A DNA stretch of 20,236 bases, from NCBI GenBank assembly GCA_029068025.1, contig JAIEDJ010000078.1:1-20236 (forward strand), in the 5' to 3' direction. Made by a program: the position numbers and the translations under genes. The notes beneath the pieces were generated by a model. The model saw nothing but the letters and a program-made list of their open reading frames with translations. It did not search any database and was not told the origin of the DNA. Origin of the DNA: Oscillospiraceae bacterium. GTDB lineage: Bacteria > Bacillota > Clostridia > Oscillospirales > Ruminococcaceae. This document shows positions 1 to 6,268 of the stretch, piece by piece (positions within the stretch are counted from its first letter, which is position 1; every line of letters starts with the position of its first letter).

Positions 1-73
1 GGATCTGGCGTTTTTGGCTTTGCCCTGCCCTAATGGCAGGGCAATTTCGTGCTTCGCACGAAACCGCCAAAAG
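1..73. repeat. Three-armed palindromic element
   Basis: The sequence folds as a three-way junction. An outer stem pairs TTTTGGC at 12-18 with GCCAAAA at 66-72. One arm pairs TTGCCCTGCC (20-29) with GGCAGGGCAA (35-44). The second arm pairs TTTCGTGC (45-52) with GCACGAAA (56-63) around a three-base TTC loop. It lies downstream of the leftward promoter at 118-146, so it would be in the 5' leader of a transcript leaving the window. It may be an intergenic repeat or a structured leader; the sequence alone does not decide. Confidence 0.7.
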
Positions 74-117
74 CCGCACGTTGATCAACACAAAATCGGG
101 GATACATCGGCAAGTAC

Positions 118-146
118 ATTATAGCATAACTATCTAAAAATGTCAA
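118..146 (-). promoter_or_regulatory. Consensus sigma-A promoter reading left out of the window
   Basis: On the minus strand, TTGACA (146-141) and TATAAT (123-118) are separated by exactly 17 bases. Both hexamers match the consensus. Transcription would begin near 111 and run leftwards through the three-armed element. The gene it serves is outside the window. Confidence 0.85.
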
Positions 147-164
147 TTTGCGCCGATATCATAT

Positions 165-195
165 AAAGGCTGCCCGTACATCACGGACAGCCTCT
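165..195 (-). terminator. Terminator of the SUFU/HD operon
   Basis: An 11-bp stem (183-193 with 167-177, one G-U pair, 5-base loop) starts 3 bases beyond the stop codon of the last operon gene. On the minus strand it is followed by a short TTTATAT stretch, so the U-tract is weak but position and stem strength fit an intrinsic terminator. Confidence 0.7.
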
Positions 196-873
196 TTACA
201 TATTTATCGGTTTATTGAATTCCGGCGGCTCGTCAAGCTCCTGCCAGTTGTCGATCTTTCCGAAGTAGGTCGCCGCGCCGTCGTAACTATTTTGGTTTTG
301 GGCGGCTTGCTCGAACGATTCGTAAAACTCATTCTTGACCTCGATAGTTTCCTCGGTCTCGACAACAAGCAGAAACGCGGTTTTCCCGGTAAGGTCAAGC
401 TCGATTATGTATGCTGCGAGCGGCTTGGTATAGACCGGTTCCCTTTTTGTTTCGTCTGTGCCCGACATTCTGTAGCAGTGCTGACAATCGTCATTGTACG
501 CGATGTTTTCGGCGGTGAGAACAGCTTTCCAATACCGCACGGGGCTCAGCTGCTCAAACTCGTCATACATTGTGAAGAATGTCTCAAGCCCTTTTTTCTC
601 ATCACCGCCGCAGGCTTTAAGTATAAGATTCCGCCACCCGGGTACGCTGCTGTAAGCGCCGACCTTGATCTTTGCAAACTCGTGGAAATACCAGAAATCA
701 AGCGGAAACAGCGAATATGCAGGATCGTTTTTCGCGTGATTTTCAAAGCCCTCCGCTTCCCATTTGGCAAAGTTATAACCGTTGAGGAAAAAATGCAGAG
801 CGGAAATGCTGTTTGCTCCGATATACATCGGTGTGCGGACGCGGATCCTTTGCACCAGATCGTGTATGTTCAA
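196..873 (-). CDS. Conserved protein of unknown function with TTG start
   Basis: This 225-residue soluble protein has no signal peptide or membrane segment. I do not recognise the family by name. The N-terminus carries a motif of the form R-x-R-T-P-M-Y-I-G with S-I-x-A-L after it, which I recall from short bacterial proteins often found near immunity-type genes. The middle is rich in aromatic residues and the C-terminal third is acidic. The chosen start is TTG at 873-871. It overlaps the stop codon of the upstream HD gene by two bases, lies just after a GGGAAGGGAAG purine tract, and gives the natural N-terminus. An open frame continues upstream to 1188, but that extension lies antiparallel-free inside the HD gene in another frame and should be ignored. 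It is the last gene of a four-gene operon and translational coupling is likely. The gene is near certain; its function is unknown. Confidence 0.82.
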   Translation of the reverse strand: MNIHDLVQRIRVRTPMYIGANSISALHFFLNGYNFAKWEAEGFENHAKNDPAYSLFPLDFWYFHEFAKIKVGAYSSVPGWRNLILKACGGDEKKGLETFFTMYDEFEQLSPVRYWKAVLTAENIAYNDDCQHCYRMSGTDETKREPVYTKPLAAYIIELDLTGKTAFLLVVETEETIEVKNEFYESFEQAAQNQNSYDGAATYFGKIDNWQELDEPPEFNKPINM

Positions 874-1460
874 TGATCCGCTTCCCTTCCCTCGATAAAG
901 TAGCTTGCTTCCATATCGGCTACCGACAGCGCGAACGCCAGCGGATATTTTTCGAGAGCCGCGCCGATGGTGTTCTTGTCCTCGATTCCCGAGAAGCCCA
1001 TATGCCAGCGGATAGCCATTGCTTCCTCGCGCGACAGCCGCATAAATCCGCTGACCATATACACGCTCTTTTCTCCGTGACCATAAGGAAGCGTATCGTT
1101 TATAGTGTAGTACGGCAGCTTTTCCCACTGACCCGTTTTTTCGTTCTTGGAGTTCCGATAAGACACCGTGTAAAAATTCACCTTGCACACATCGTGGAGC
1201 AGCGCGACTATCGCCGCCGTTTCACCGCTGACATTCAGCTTGTACTGCTCCTTTACCCGCTCGCGCTCAAGATACGCTGTAAGACATTCATAGACGTTCA
1301 GCGAGTGACGAAGAAGTCCGCCCTCATACGCGCCGTGATAGCGCGTGCTTGCGGGAGCCGTGAAAAAATCACTCTTCTCAAGGAACTCCAGCAGCTTATC
1401 CGCGCCCTCGCGCTTGATGTTTTCGGAATAGATCCGCAAAAACTTTTCCTTGTCTGTCAT
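870..1460 (-). CDS. HD-domain phosphohydrolase
   Basis: This 196-residue cytosolic protein has a full set of HD-type metal ligands: H52 in R-H-S, H89-D90 in A-L-L-H-D, H128 in G-H-G-E-K-S, H153 in R-W-H-M-G and D182 in V-A-D. The Y-H-x-A-Y-x-G-G-L-L-x-H-S stretch (residues 41-53) resembles the HD domain of the exoribonuclease YhaM. The YhaM OB-fold nucleic-acid domain is absent, so this is a stand-alone HD hydrolase, probably acting on a nucleotide or phosphodiester. Its ATG lies one base after the stop of the upstream lipoprotein gene, and its TGA overlaps the next gene's TTG start, so all are probably translated from one mRNA. The specific substrate cannot be read from sequence. Confidence 0.9.
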   Translation of the reverse strand: MTDKEKFLRIYSENIKREGADKLLEFLEKSDFFTAPASTRYHGAYEGGLLRHSLNVYECLTAYLERERVKEQYKLNVSGETAAIVALLHDVCKVNFYTVSYRNSKNEKTGQWEKLPYYTINDTLPYGHGEKSVYMVSGFMRLSREEAMAIRWHMGFSGIEDKNTIGAALEKYPLAFALSVADMEASYFIEGREADH

Positions 1461-1461
1461 G

Positions 1462-2469
1462 TCAGTTCCCCCAGCCGGTAAAGTTTACCTGAGTTCTGTT
1501 AAAGCGGCGTTTATCAAGATCAAGCCGGTATTCATATTTGATGACCGTATACCCGCCCTTGCCGTTCTGAACGGTAACGTTCTGCGTCATAAGACCGCTG
1601 CCGCGCAATTCCGCAAACGAACCGAAGGGGGCTACCTCTTTTCCTTTTTCGTAGAACGATATCTCATCGATCTTGTCGTCAAACACCGCGAAATACCGCG
1701 CGTACTGCGGCACTGCCATTCCGCGCTGACGGAAGAAATCCAGCCGCAGCATATCGGGATAGGTTTCGTCGGAGAACTCCTCCTTATGCGACAGCAGCGT
1801 GAAGCCGTAGTTTTTGCCGACAGACGCGTTTTCCAGAATGAGAAAGCTGTCGTCGCGCGGAACGTTTATTCTGAGCGTATCGATAAGCGACCCCGCCTTA
1901 TACAGATCAAGGCGGAAATCTCCGTAAAGCACGCCGTTGATATATGTCGTGTCTATCGACGACCCCGCGGCCTGGTTCGCGGACTTTACGCCCGACACCG
2001 TAACTGAGTAATACTGTCCCTGCGCAAATACGTTATCGACCGTGAACGTGATCCTGTCGCCCTCAACTCTTGCGCTTTGCTCCGCTTTCGGGATCACCTC
2101 CATCGCGGAATCCCCGTGACCTATCGTTGAGGTCGTCGGAGTGCCGCTGCTGTACGGCTTTGACGAAGATCCGGACGACGAGCTTGAGCTGCTTTCCGTA
2201 GAAGCGCTCGATGAGCTTTCGGAGCTGCTGCTTTCAGTATCGCCGGAACTTTCGCCCATGGAAATATCAACGGAAGTACTGTCCGAAACGTCGGTGCCTG
2301 ACGTGCTCGAAGAGCTTGATGAACTTGATGAACTCGAAGAGCTTGTGGTTGTCGAATCGGAGCTGTCGGAGCTGTCCGGCAGCTCAAACTCACTGCCCGA
2401 ATTATCGCAGCCGCTCAGCAGAGCAGTCATCATCAAAGACGCAAGTATGGCCGATAGCTGTTTCTTCAT
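1462..2469 (-). CDS. Lipoprotein with long serine-rich linker
   Basis: This 335-residue protein starts with a lipoprotein signal peptide (M-K-K, hydrophobic core, lipobox L-L-S-G-C with the lipidated Cys at 21). Residues about 33-108 are a low-complexity linker dominated by Ser with Asp, Glu and Thr, which should hold the C-terminal domain away from the membrane and cell wall. Residues about 115-335 look beta-rich, with many alternating hydrophobic and charged residues; I do not recognise this domain. The ATG overlaps the stop of the upstream SUFU gene as ATGA, and its stop is one base before the HD gene. It is the only clearly exported product of this operon, so it may sense or act outside the cell on behalf of the cytosolic members. 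The function is unknown. Confidence 0.9.
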   Translation of the reverse strand: MKKQLSAILASLMMTALLSGCDNSGSEFELPDSSDSSDSTTTSSSSSSSSSSSSSTSGTDVSDSTSVDISMGESSGDTESSSSESSSSASTESSSSSSSGSSSKPYSSGTPTTSTIGHGDSAMEVIPKAEQSARVEGDRITFTVDNVFAQGQYYSVTVSGVKSANQAAGSSIDTTYINGVLYGDFRLDLYKAGSLIDTLRINVPRDDSFLILENASVGKNYGFTLLSHKEEFSDETYPDMLRLDFFRQRGMAVPQYARYFAVFDDKIDEISFYEKGKEVAPFGSFAELRGSGLMTQNVTVQNGKGGYTVIKYEYRLDLDKRRFNRTQVNFTGWGN

Positions 2470-4523
2470 GTCGTCTCCTCTCCTTCGATACCCTCGCCTG
2501 TGAATCTGATATATCCTTCTTTATATGGCATAAACAGCGTGGAGCCGTTTTCGTCAAACGTCAAAATGGCAGGCTCTTCGCCGAACTGCTCCTTTGCCTT
2601 TTTGAAAAGCTCGTCCATGCGCGGGCTTTTCATCATAACGTTCGGCTTCTGCAAATTCATATGCTTGCTGCCCAGACCGTTAATATACTCCTTCGGGAGC
2701 CTTGCAACGGCGATGGTCTCCAGAAACGGATTGAGCGAATCCAGAAGCATTTCCTCAAACTCGCTCGGCTGAGTTACCGCCCCGCCGTCGTCAACCACCA
2801 TTATCATAGGCACAAACTCCGAGCCTTTAAGCTCCGACACGGCAAGCGCGAATTCCTTTTTTACATCGTCATAGTGACGGACAGCCTCCGCCTTGATCCC
2901 GAGAGTTTTTTCAACGCGCTCCAGGATCTTCCCGCTGCACCTGTACTGATAATCCGCAAAGGACGGATAAAACGTAAAAAACGCGCGTTCGATATACTTT
3001 GACAGTCCCTGATAGTAATTCTCATCAAAAGGAACAAACAGATACGCTTCGTCCTGAAACTCCTCGCTGTTGTATTTCTCCGTTCCGAAATATTCCTCCG
3101 CGTACTTGTCAACGTCGGCGGGGAAGAAATATTCCGCGTCGTCTCTGTCCCAATTGTAATAATAATGAGTGAAGCCCGCGCCGAGAAAGCTCAGCTGAAA
3201 CGGAGCAAGCTCTCCGTCAAAATAATCCGCGATAAACTCGCGCAGATCGGTCTGCTCTCCGCTGAGAACGCCCTCTACAATATCGGGGCAGTTTTCATAG
3301 AATTCGGGAGCGATCAGCTTGTGCTCGATACACCACCGCAGAAATATCGCGATATGGTTCGCGCCGTTTATCAGATCCAGCGGCAGCTTTTTATCCGTGA
3401 TCTTTCCGCTGTGGTCGGACACGCAGTCTATAACGCTGTGCGGCGCGGGTTCAAAGCCCTCGCAGCAGTTCGGGCGGCCGATATCCAGAACGTGGCTGAC
3501 GTTCTGCATTTGTTCAAGCAGCGCCTTTGTTCCGTTCTGGATCTTGAACTCCATTTCCTCGCGGTACAGCGGAATAACCTCAAAGAAGTTCACGGTATCA
3601 CCATTCGGCAGCGTACAGGATTCCGCGCCGTCGGGAACCGCCTCCGGGAAAAGCAGCAGCGAACCGCAAAGCTCAGTGTTTTTTGCAAACGTGCTCTGAT
3701 TGTCAACGGAGTGTCCCCAGCCCAGCCACGAATCGCAGTTTATCGGCAGACGCGCGAGATTTTTCAGCAGCGCGATAGGCCAGAACCATTCCTCGCTGTT
3801 TTCGCCTACCTTCCAATCGGGCGGCAGGCAGATAAGCAGCTCCGCTCTGCCGTCCTCGGTGGGATCGAGATCCTCGGGGATATCCATAACACGAGCGCCC
3901 ATTCCCATAGTAAGCAGCGTATAGTAATTCTTTTCCTTGGTAGGCGGCACTATACATATATCGCAGTGGATATCCGGAGATGTGATCTCGTGAAACACCG
4001 TCGGAAAATCTCCGTAATATTCCTTAATATGTTCCTCGACAGCGTCCATCTCGTCTTCCTCATAGAAGTCAAGCTCACTGTCGTCATCGTCCTCGTCGTC
4101 CTCCACGCCGTTCAGCTCGTCGAGCAAATCTTCTATCTGCTCCATGTATCTGTCCGCGCTTTCCAGCACGTTCTCGGGAGGATTCATATTCATACCGCGT
4201 GCGAGCGCCACCTTTGCGCGGTTAAGAATATTTATCTTAAGATCGTCGTCGTCCTCGCACTCCTCGTCCTCGGCGGCGTGAATAAGCGCCATTCCCAGAC
4301 GGAAATGCCAGCGGTAATCATCCTCAAGGCGTTCGCGCTGACTTTCCAGCACCGCGATAGCCTTCTTATATTCCTCAATATCAATATATGCTTCCGCGAG
4401 CCACGACATTATATCATCGTCCAGCTCGTTTTCGGGCAGCGCAAGAATAGCGGCAACGATCTTCTCGTTTTCCTCGTCCTCGCGCCACTGTCTGAACATT
4501 CTGATAAGTTCCGTTTTATTCAT
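2466..4523 (-). CDS. TPR-like / suppressor-of-fused (SUFU) domain protein
   Basis: This large (685-residue) soluble acidic protein is the first gene of the operon. Residues about 3-135 form helical repeat-like segments (A-L-P-E-N motif, then paired helices) resembling TPR units. An Asp/Glu-only stretch follows at about 140-165. Residues about 165-350 match the bacterial suppressor-of-fused fold: H-E-I-x-S-P-D-I-H-x-D-I near the start, then Y-Y-T-L-L-T-M-G-M, E-L-x-I-C-L-P-P-D-W, and P-I-x-L-L-K-N-L-A. About 330 further residues follow, including an A-N-H-I-A-I-F-L-R-W helix and a Y-Y-Y-N-W-D-R-D-D-A-E-Y-F segment, which I recall only from uncharacterised proteins. Bacterial SUFU proteins are frequently immunity factors against polymorphic toxins, but no toxin is visible here. 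Two ATGs are adjacent. The second (4523) is preferred because it lies 6 bases from AAGGAG; the first would be only 3 away. Confidence 0.85.
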   Translation of the reverse strand: MNKTELIRMFRQWREDEENEKIVAAILALPENELDDDIMSWLAEAYIDIEEYKKAIAVLESQRERLEDDYRWHFRLGMALIHAAEDEECEDDDDLKINILNRAKVALARGMNMNPPENVLESADRYMEQIEDLLDELNGVEDDEDDDDSELDFYEEDEMDAVEEHIKEYYGDFPTVFHEITSPDIHCDICIVPPTKEKNYYTLLTMGMGARVMDIPEDLDPTEDGRAELLICLPPDWKVGENSEEWFWPIALLKNLARLPINCDSWLGWGHSVDNQSTFAKNTELCGSLLLFPEAVPDGAESCTLPNGDTVNFFEVIPLYREEMEFKIQNGTKALLEQMQNVSHVLDIGRPNCCEGFEPAPHSVIDCVSDHSGKITDKKLPLDLINGANHIAIFLRWCIEHKLIAPEFYENCPDIVEGVLSGEQTDLREFIADYFDGELAPFQLSFLGAGFTHYYYNWDRDDAEYFFPADVDKYAEEYFGTEKYNSEEFQDEAYLFVPFDENYYQGLSKYIERAFFTFYPSFADYQYRCSGKILERVEKTLGIKAEAVRHYDDVKKEFALAVSELKGSEFVPMIMVVDDGGAVTQPSEFEEMLLDSLNPFLETIAVARLPKEYINGLGSKHMNLQKPNVMMKSPRMDELFKKAKEQFGEEPAILTFDENGSTLFMPYKEGYIRFTGEGIEGEETT

Positions 4524-4545
4524 CATCTGCTCCTTATTTTAAAAA

Positions 4546-4643
4546 ATTTCAAAATACACGTCACCACGGCACGCTTCGCGCTCCGTTGCGTTTAGCCGTC
4601 AAGTCCGAACCGGTCGAAATTTAAATTTCGACCTATTTGAAAT
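4546..4643. repeat. Palindromic element with ATTTCAAA/TTTGAAAT ends (copy 1)
   Basis: The ends are short inverted repeats: ATTTCAAA at 4546-4553 and TTTGAAAT at 4636-4643. Inside are CGGCACGCT and TTAGCCGTCAA blocks also found at the right edge of the window, and a perfect 22-bp palindrome at 4612-4633 (half-site GGTCGAAATTT). The element abuts the AAGGAG ribosome site of the SUFU gene, so it probably lies in that operon's leader. Confidence 0.6.
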
Positions 4644-4987
4644 TCACTGGTTTTTATAATGTTGTTCTTGGCGTAAGAGCCTTTGCTGCGTCTTTATAAC
4701 GTTGATCTTGGCTTTGGCGTTTTGTGCCGTTTTTGCCACGATGACCTGGGCTGTGTGGGTTTGTCGACCTGAAAAGGACAAGTCGCCGGGAGTAACAAGC
4801 ACTGTGTGGGCAGCGTGTGCAAAGAAAAAACAAGACTAATAATTCGTTTGCATTTCAGAAAAATGCGGGCAGGAGGGGGAGAGGGCGGGTTGTCGCAAGC
4901 GACAACGCTGGGGAAAGGTTCTCCCTCGAATCCCGAGCGTGGGCGAAGTCCGCAAACATAAAACAGACATGAAAACATCTTTTTGGG

Positions 4988-5070
4988 GATTCCAAAGGGC
5001 GAAGCCCTTTGGTGGGGGCTGGGGGCGAAGCCCCCGCATCTCTCCCCCCTCTCCCCGAAAGGGGTTTTTA
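4988..5070 (+). terminator. Cluster of three hairpins ending in a plus-strand terminator
   Basis: CCAAAGGGC/GCCCTTTGG and GGGGGC/GCCCCC stems, each closed by a GAA triloop, are followed by CCCC-GAAA-GGGG and TTTTTA at 5053-5070. The last hairpin with its U-tract is a textbook intrinsic terminator in the plus direction. No plus-strand gene is visible upstream, so it may end an antisense or non-coding transcript or simply be part of an intergenic repeat. Confidence 0.55.
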
Positions 5071-5080
5071 TACAAGCTGA

Positions 5081-5105
5081 ATCAAGTTATTTTAAATAAC
5101 TTGAT
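5081..5105 (-). other. Inverted repeat across the flavoprotein stop codon
   Basis: ATCAAGTTAT (5081-5090) pairs perfectly with ATAACTTGAT (5096-5105) around a TTTAA loop that includes part of the stop codon of the minus-strand gene. No U-run follows on the minus strand, so it may be a 3'-end stabiliser rather than a terminator. Confidence 0.55.
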
Positions 5106-5595
5106 CCTCGTCATCTGCCGTGCAGTTATATTCCTTGCAGCAAAGCTCGTCTGCCGTCAGCTTCAATATCGCGCAGCTGTTCAGGGTCTGCTCGGAATAT
5201 TTGCTTTCGGCGGGTATTTCGCCGAGGTACTTTTTCATAAGAAGGCTGATACCCGTGATCTTGTCTATGCCCGTGACGACCTCTATCGTTCCCGTACCCG
5301 CTATGCTGTGATAGTGCGCGGCGAATCCCAGAGAATGATCTGTCCTTATTATATCATGCAGCCTGTCGATCTCAAACGCGGCGTTTCCGTTGGCTTTGAT
5401 CAGATCCATCTTTTTGCCCTTTTCCTCGCAGCGGAAATATATTTCAAGCTTATCCCCCGTAAGGCTGTAGCCGAAAAGCATCGGCACTATGTACGGATAC
5501 GCTCCGTCGATCAGTGCGATACGGCACACCCTCGCCGAGCGCAGCACGTCCTCTATCTCATTTATATCGGTGATCTCTCTTTCTTTTCCCGTCAT
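5092..5595 (-). CDS. Pyridoxamine 5'-phosphate oxidase-like flavoprotein (NimA type)
   Basis: This 167-residue cytosolic protein is of the PNPOx-like split beta-barrel family, near the 5-nitroimidazole reductase NimA group. It opens with the typical R-E-I-T-D-I-N-E-I-E-x-x-L block, then V-C-R-I-A-L-I-D-G-x-x-P-Y-I-V-P-M, a first barrel strand. Residues about 50-62 carry I-Y-F-R-C-x-E-E-G-K-K-x-D-L-I, the segment that usually binds FMN phosphate. F-E-I-D follows at about 74-77, and S-I-x-G-T-G-x-I-E at about 97-105. Length is normal for the family. Members bind FMN or heme and reduce small molecules; the true substrate here is unknown. It begins just after the rpsT terminator and its ATG is preceded by a GGGGG purine tract about 10 bases upstream, so it probably relies on read-through or its own unrecognised promoter. 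Confidence 0.88.
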   Translation of the reverse strand: MTGKEREITDINEIEDVLRSARVCRIALIDGAYPYIVPMLFGYSLTGDKLEIYFRCEEKGKKMDLIKANGNAAFEIDRLHDIIRTDHSLGFAAHYHSIAGTGTIEVVTGIDKITGISLLMKKYLGEIPAESKYSEQTLNSCAILKLTADELCCKEYNCTADDEDQVI

Positions 5596-5616
5596 AGCCG
5601 TGCGTCCCCCTTCTGT

Positions 5617-5649
5617 AAAAAATCACCCGCAAACATTGATGTCTGCGGG
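5617..5649 (-). terminator. rpsT intrinsic terminator
   Basis: On the minus strand CCCGCA and TGCGGG pair, with inner ACA/TGT pairs and a four-base loop, followed after TGA by six T (5622-5617). It lies 14 bases beyond the rpsT stop codon. Confidence 0.85.
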
Positions 5650-5663
5650 CGGAAACCTTGCGA

Positions 5664-5903
5664 TTATGCGTTTGCTTTCTTAGCAAGCTGCGACTTAAGA
5701 CGCGCTGCCTTATTCTTGTGAATAAGACCCTTGCCTGCCGCCTTATCAACGCTGATGCTTGCAGCCTTGATAACCGCCGCGTCCGCGTCCTCTGCGCGAG
5801 CCTTCTTGATAGCGGTTCTCAGAGCGGACTTAGCGCTCTTGTTAGCGTCGGTTCTCGCCTTGGAGATCAGAACTCTCTTCTTTGCAGACTTAATATTAGG
5901 CAT
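5664..5903 (-). CDS. rpsT: 30S ribosomal protein S20
   Basis: This 79-residue, strongly basic protein matches bacterial S20, which binds the 5' domain of 16S rRNA. The N-terminus M-P-N-I-K-S-A-K-K-R-V is diagnostic, followed by A-L-R-T-A-I-K-K-A and the C-terminal K-G-x-I-H-K-N-K-A-A-R-x-K-S block. The start is the ATG at 5903-5901, 8 bases after GGAGG. A GTG nine bases upstream would add M-K-I but overlaps the ribosome site, so it is rejected. rpsT lies divergent to gpr, an arrangement also found in Bacillus subtilis. A probable promoter lies at 5972-6001 and a clear terminator follows the gene, so it is a single-gene unit. Confidence 0.97.
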   Translation of the reverse strand: MPNIKSAKKRVLISKARTDANKSAKSALRTAIKKARAEDADAAVIKAASISVDKAAGKGLIHKNKAARLKSQLAKKANA

Positions 5904-5971
5904 GATTTTCACCTCCGTATGACGTTTTTGATCGAATCAGCGGGTATTTGCTCACGTTTTCGGGTATCATT

Positions 5972-6001
5972 TATATATAATTACCAAAAAACCGAACTCA
6001 A
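5972..6001 (-). promoter_or_regulatory. Probable rpsT promoter
   Basis: Minus strand TTGAGT (6001-5996) and TATATA (5979-5974 or 5977-5972) with 16 or 18 bases between. The match is moderate, but the site is well placed about 70 bases upstream of rpsT. Confidence 0.45.
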
Positions 6002-6108
6002 AACCGCATTTTATTGTGATTTCGATTCATTTTTTCTCATAGTACATTTTATTATAACACAATCAACAGAAAAAAGCAATAGGTTTTGAAAAATTTTTTT
6101 AGATGCGA

Positions 6109-6247
6109 AAATTTCAAAAAGCGGTTCCACGCGGCGGAGCGAAGCACGAAGTGCACGCATTATGCACGCATTATGCGCTTTGCGCAAAACGCTAGCGTAG
6201 CCGTGTGGGACCGGCCGGCCGGGCTTTGCCCGCCGGTTTTGAAATTT
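6109..6247. repeat. Palindromic element with ATTTCAAAA/TTTTGAAAT ends (copy 2)
   Basis: The ends pair perfectly over 11 bases (6109-6119 with 6237-6247). A 13-bp stem follows (6123-6135 with 6200-6212, two G-U pairs). Inside is a tandem 11-mer GCACGCATTAT and a CGGGC-TTT-GCCCG hairpin. The element ends 8 bases before the gpr ribosome site. Its end sequence and CG-rich core relate it to the elements at 4546-4643 and 20141-20236. Confidence 0.7.
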
Positions 6248-6268
6248 CATTAAGATAGGAGCGATTTT

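Larger units (their letters stand above)
4527..5091. other. Gene-free, hairpin-rich interval
   Basis: No convincing gene is present in these 565 bases. Contents in order: the palindromic element at 4546-4643 containing a perfect 22-bp palindrome; an imperfect 24-bp direct repeat (about 4650-4673 and 4689-4712, sharing ATAA-GTTG-TCTTGGC); a region of unclear structure at 4720-4835; a perfect hairpin GTTGTCGC/GCGACAAC at 4889-4906; two strong hairpins with GAA loops near 4991-5035; and a plus-oriented terminator at 5053-5070. Open frames on both strands here are low-complexity Pro/Arg-rich and lack ribosome sites. Confidence 0.6.
5904..6268. other. Divergent rpsT-gpr intergenic region
   Basis: These 365 bases hold the likely rpsT promoter at 5972-6001, an AT-rich stretch to about 6100, and a large foldable palindromic element at 6109-6247. 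The gpr ribosome site TAGGAG follows at about 6255-6260. I could not find a convincing sporulation sigma (F or G) promoter for gpr. Confidence 0.6.

Noticed and set aside
2141..2503. Acidic Leu/Glu-rich plus-strand frame
   Set aside because: It is the complement of the serine-codon tract of the lipoprotein gene.
3165..4595. 476-codon plus-strand frame
   Set aside because: It is antisense to the SUFU gene, with no ribosome site and no recognisable domain.
4694..5075. Overlapping minus-strand frames in the gene-free interval
   Set aside because: They are Pro/Arg/Cys-rich, run through hairpin repeats, and lack ribosome sites and homologous patterns.
5910..5912. GTG start for rpsT giving an M-K-I extension
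   Set aside because: It lies in the GGAGGTG ribosome site; M-P-N-I is the universal S20 N-terminus.
6149..6170. Tandem 11-mer as the start of a CRISPR-like array
   Set aside because: There are only two direct copies with no spacers, and they lie inside a palindromic element; no cas genes are present.
6200..6268. Sigma F/G promoter for gpr
   Set aside because: CATTA-type -10 candidates lie too near the start codon or inside the palindromic element and lack a matching -35.
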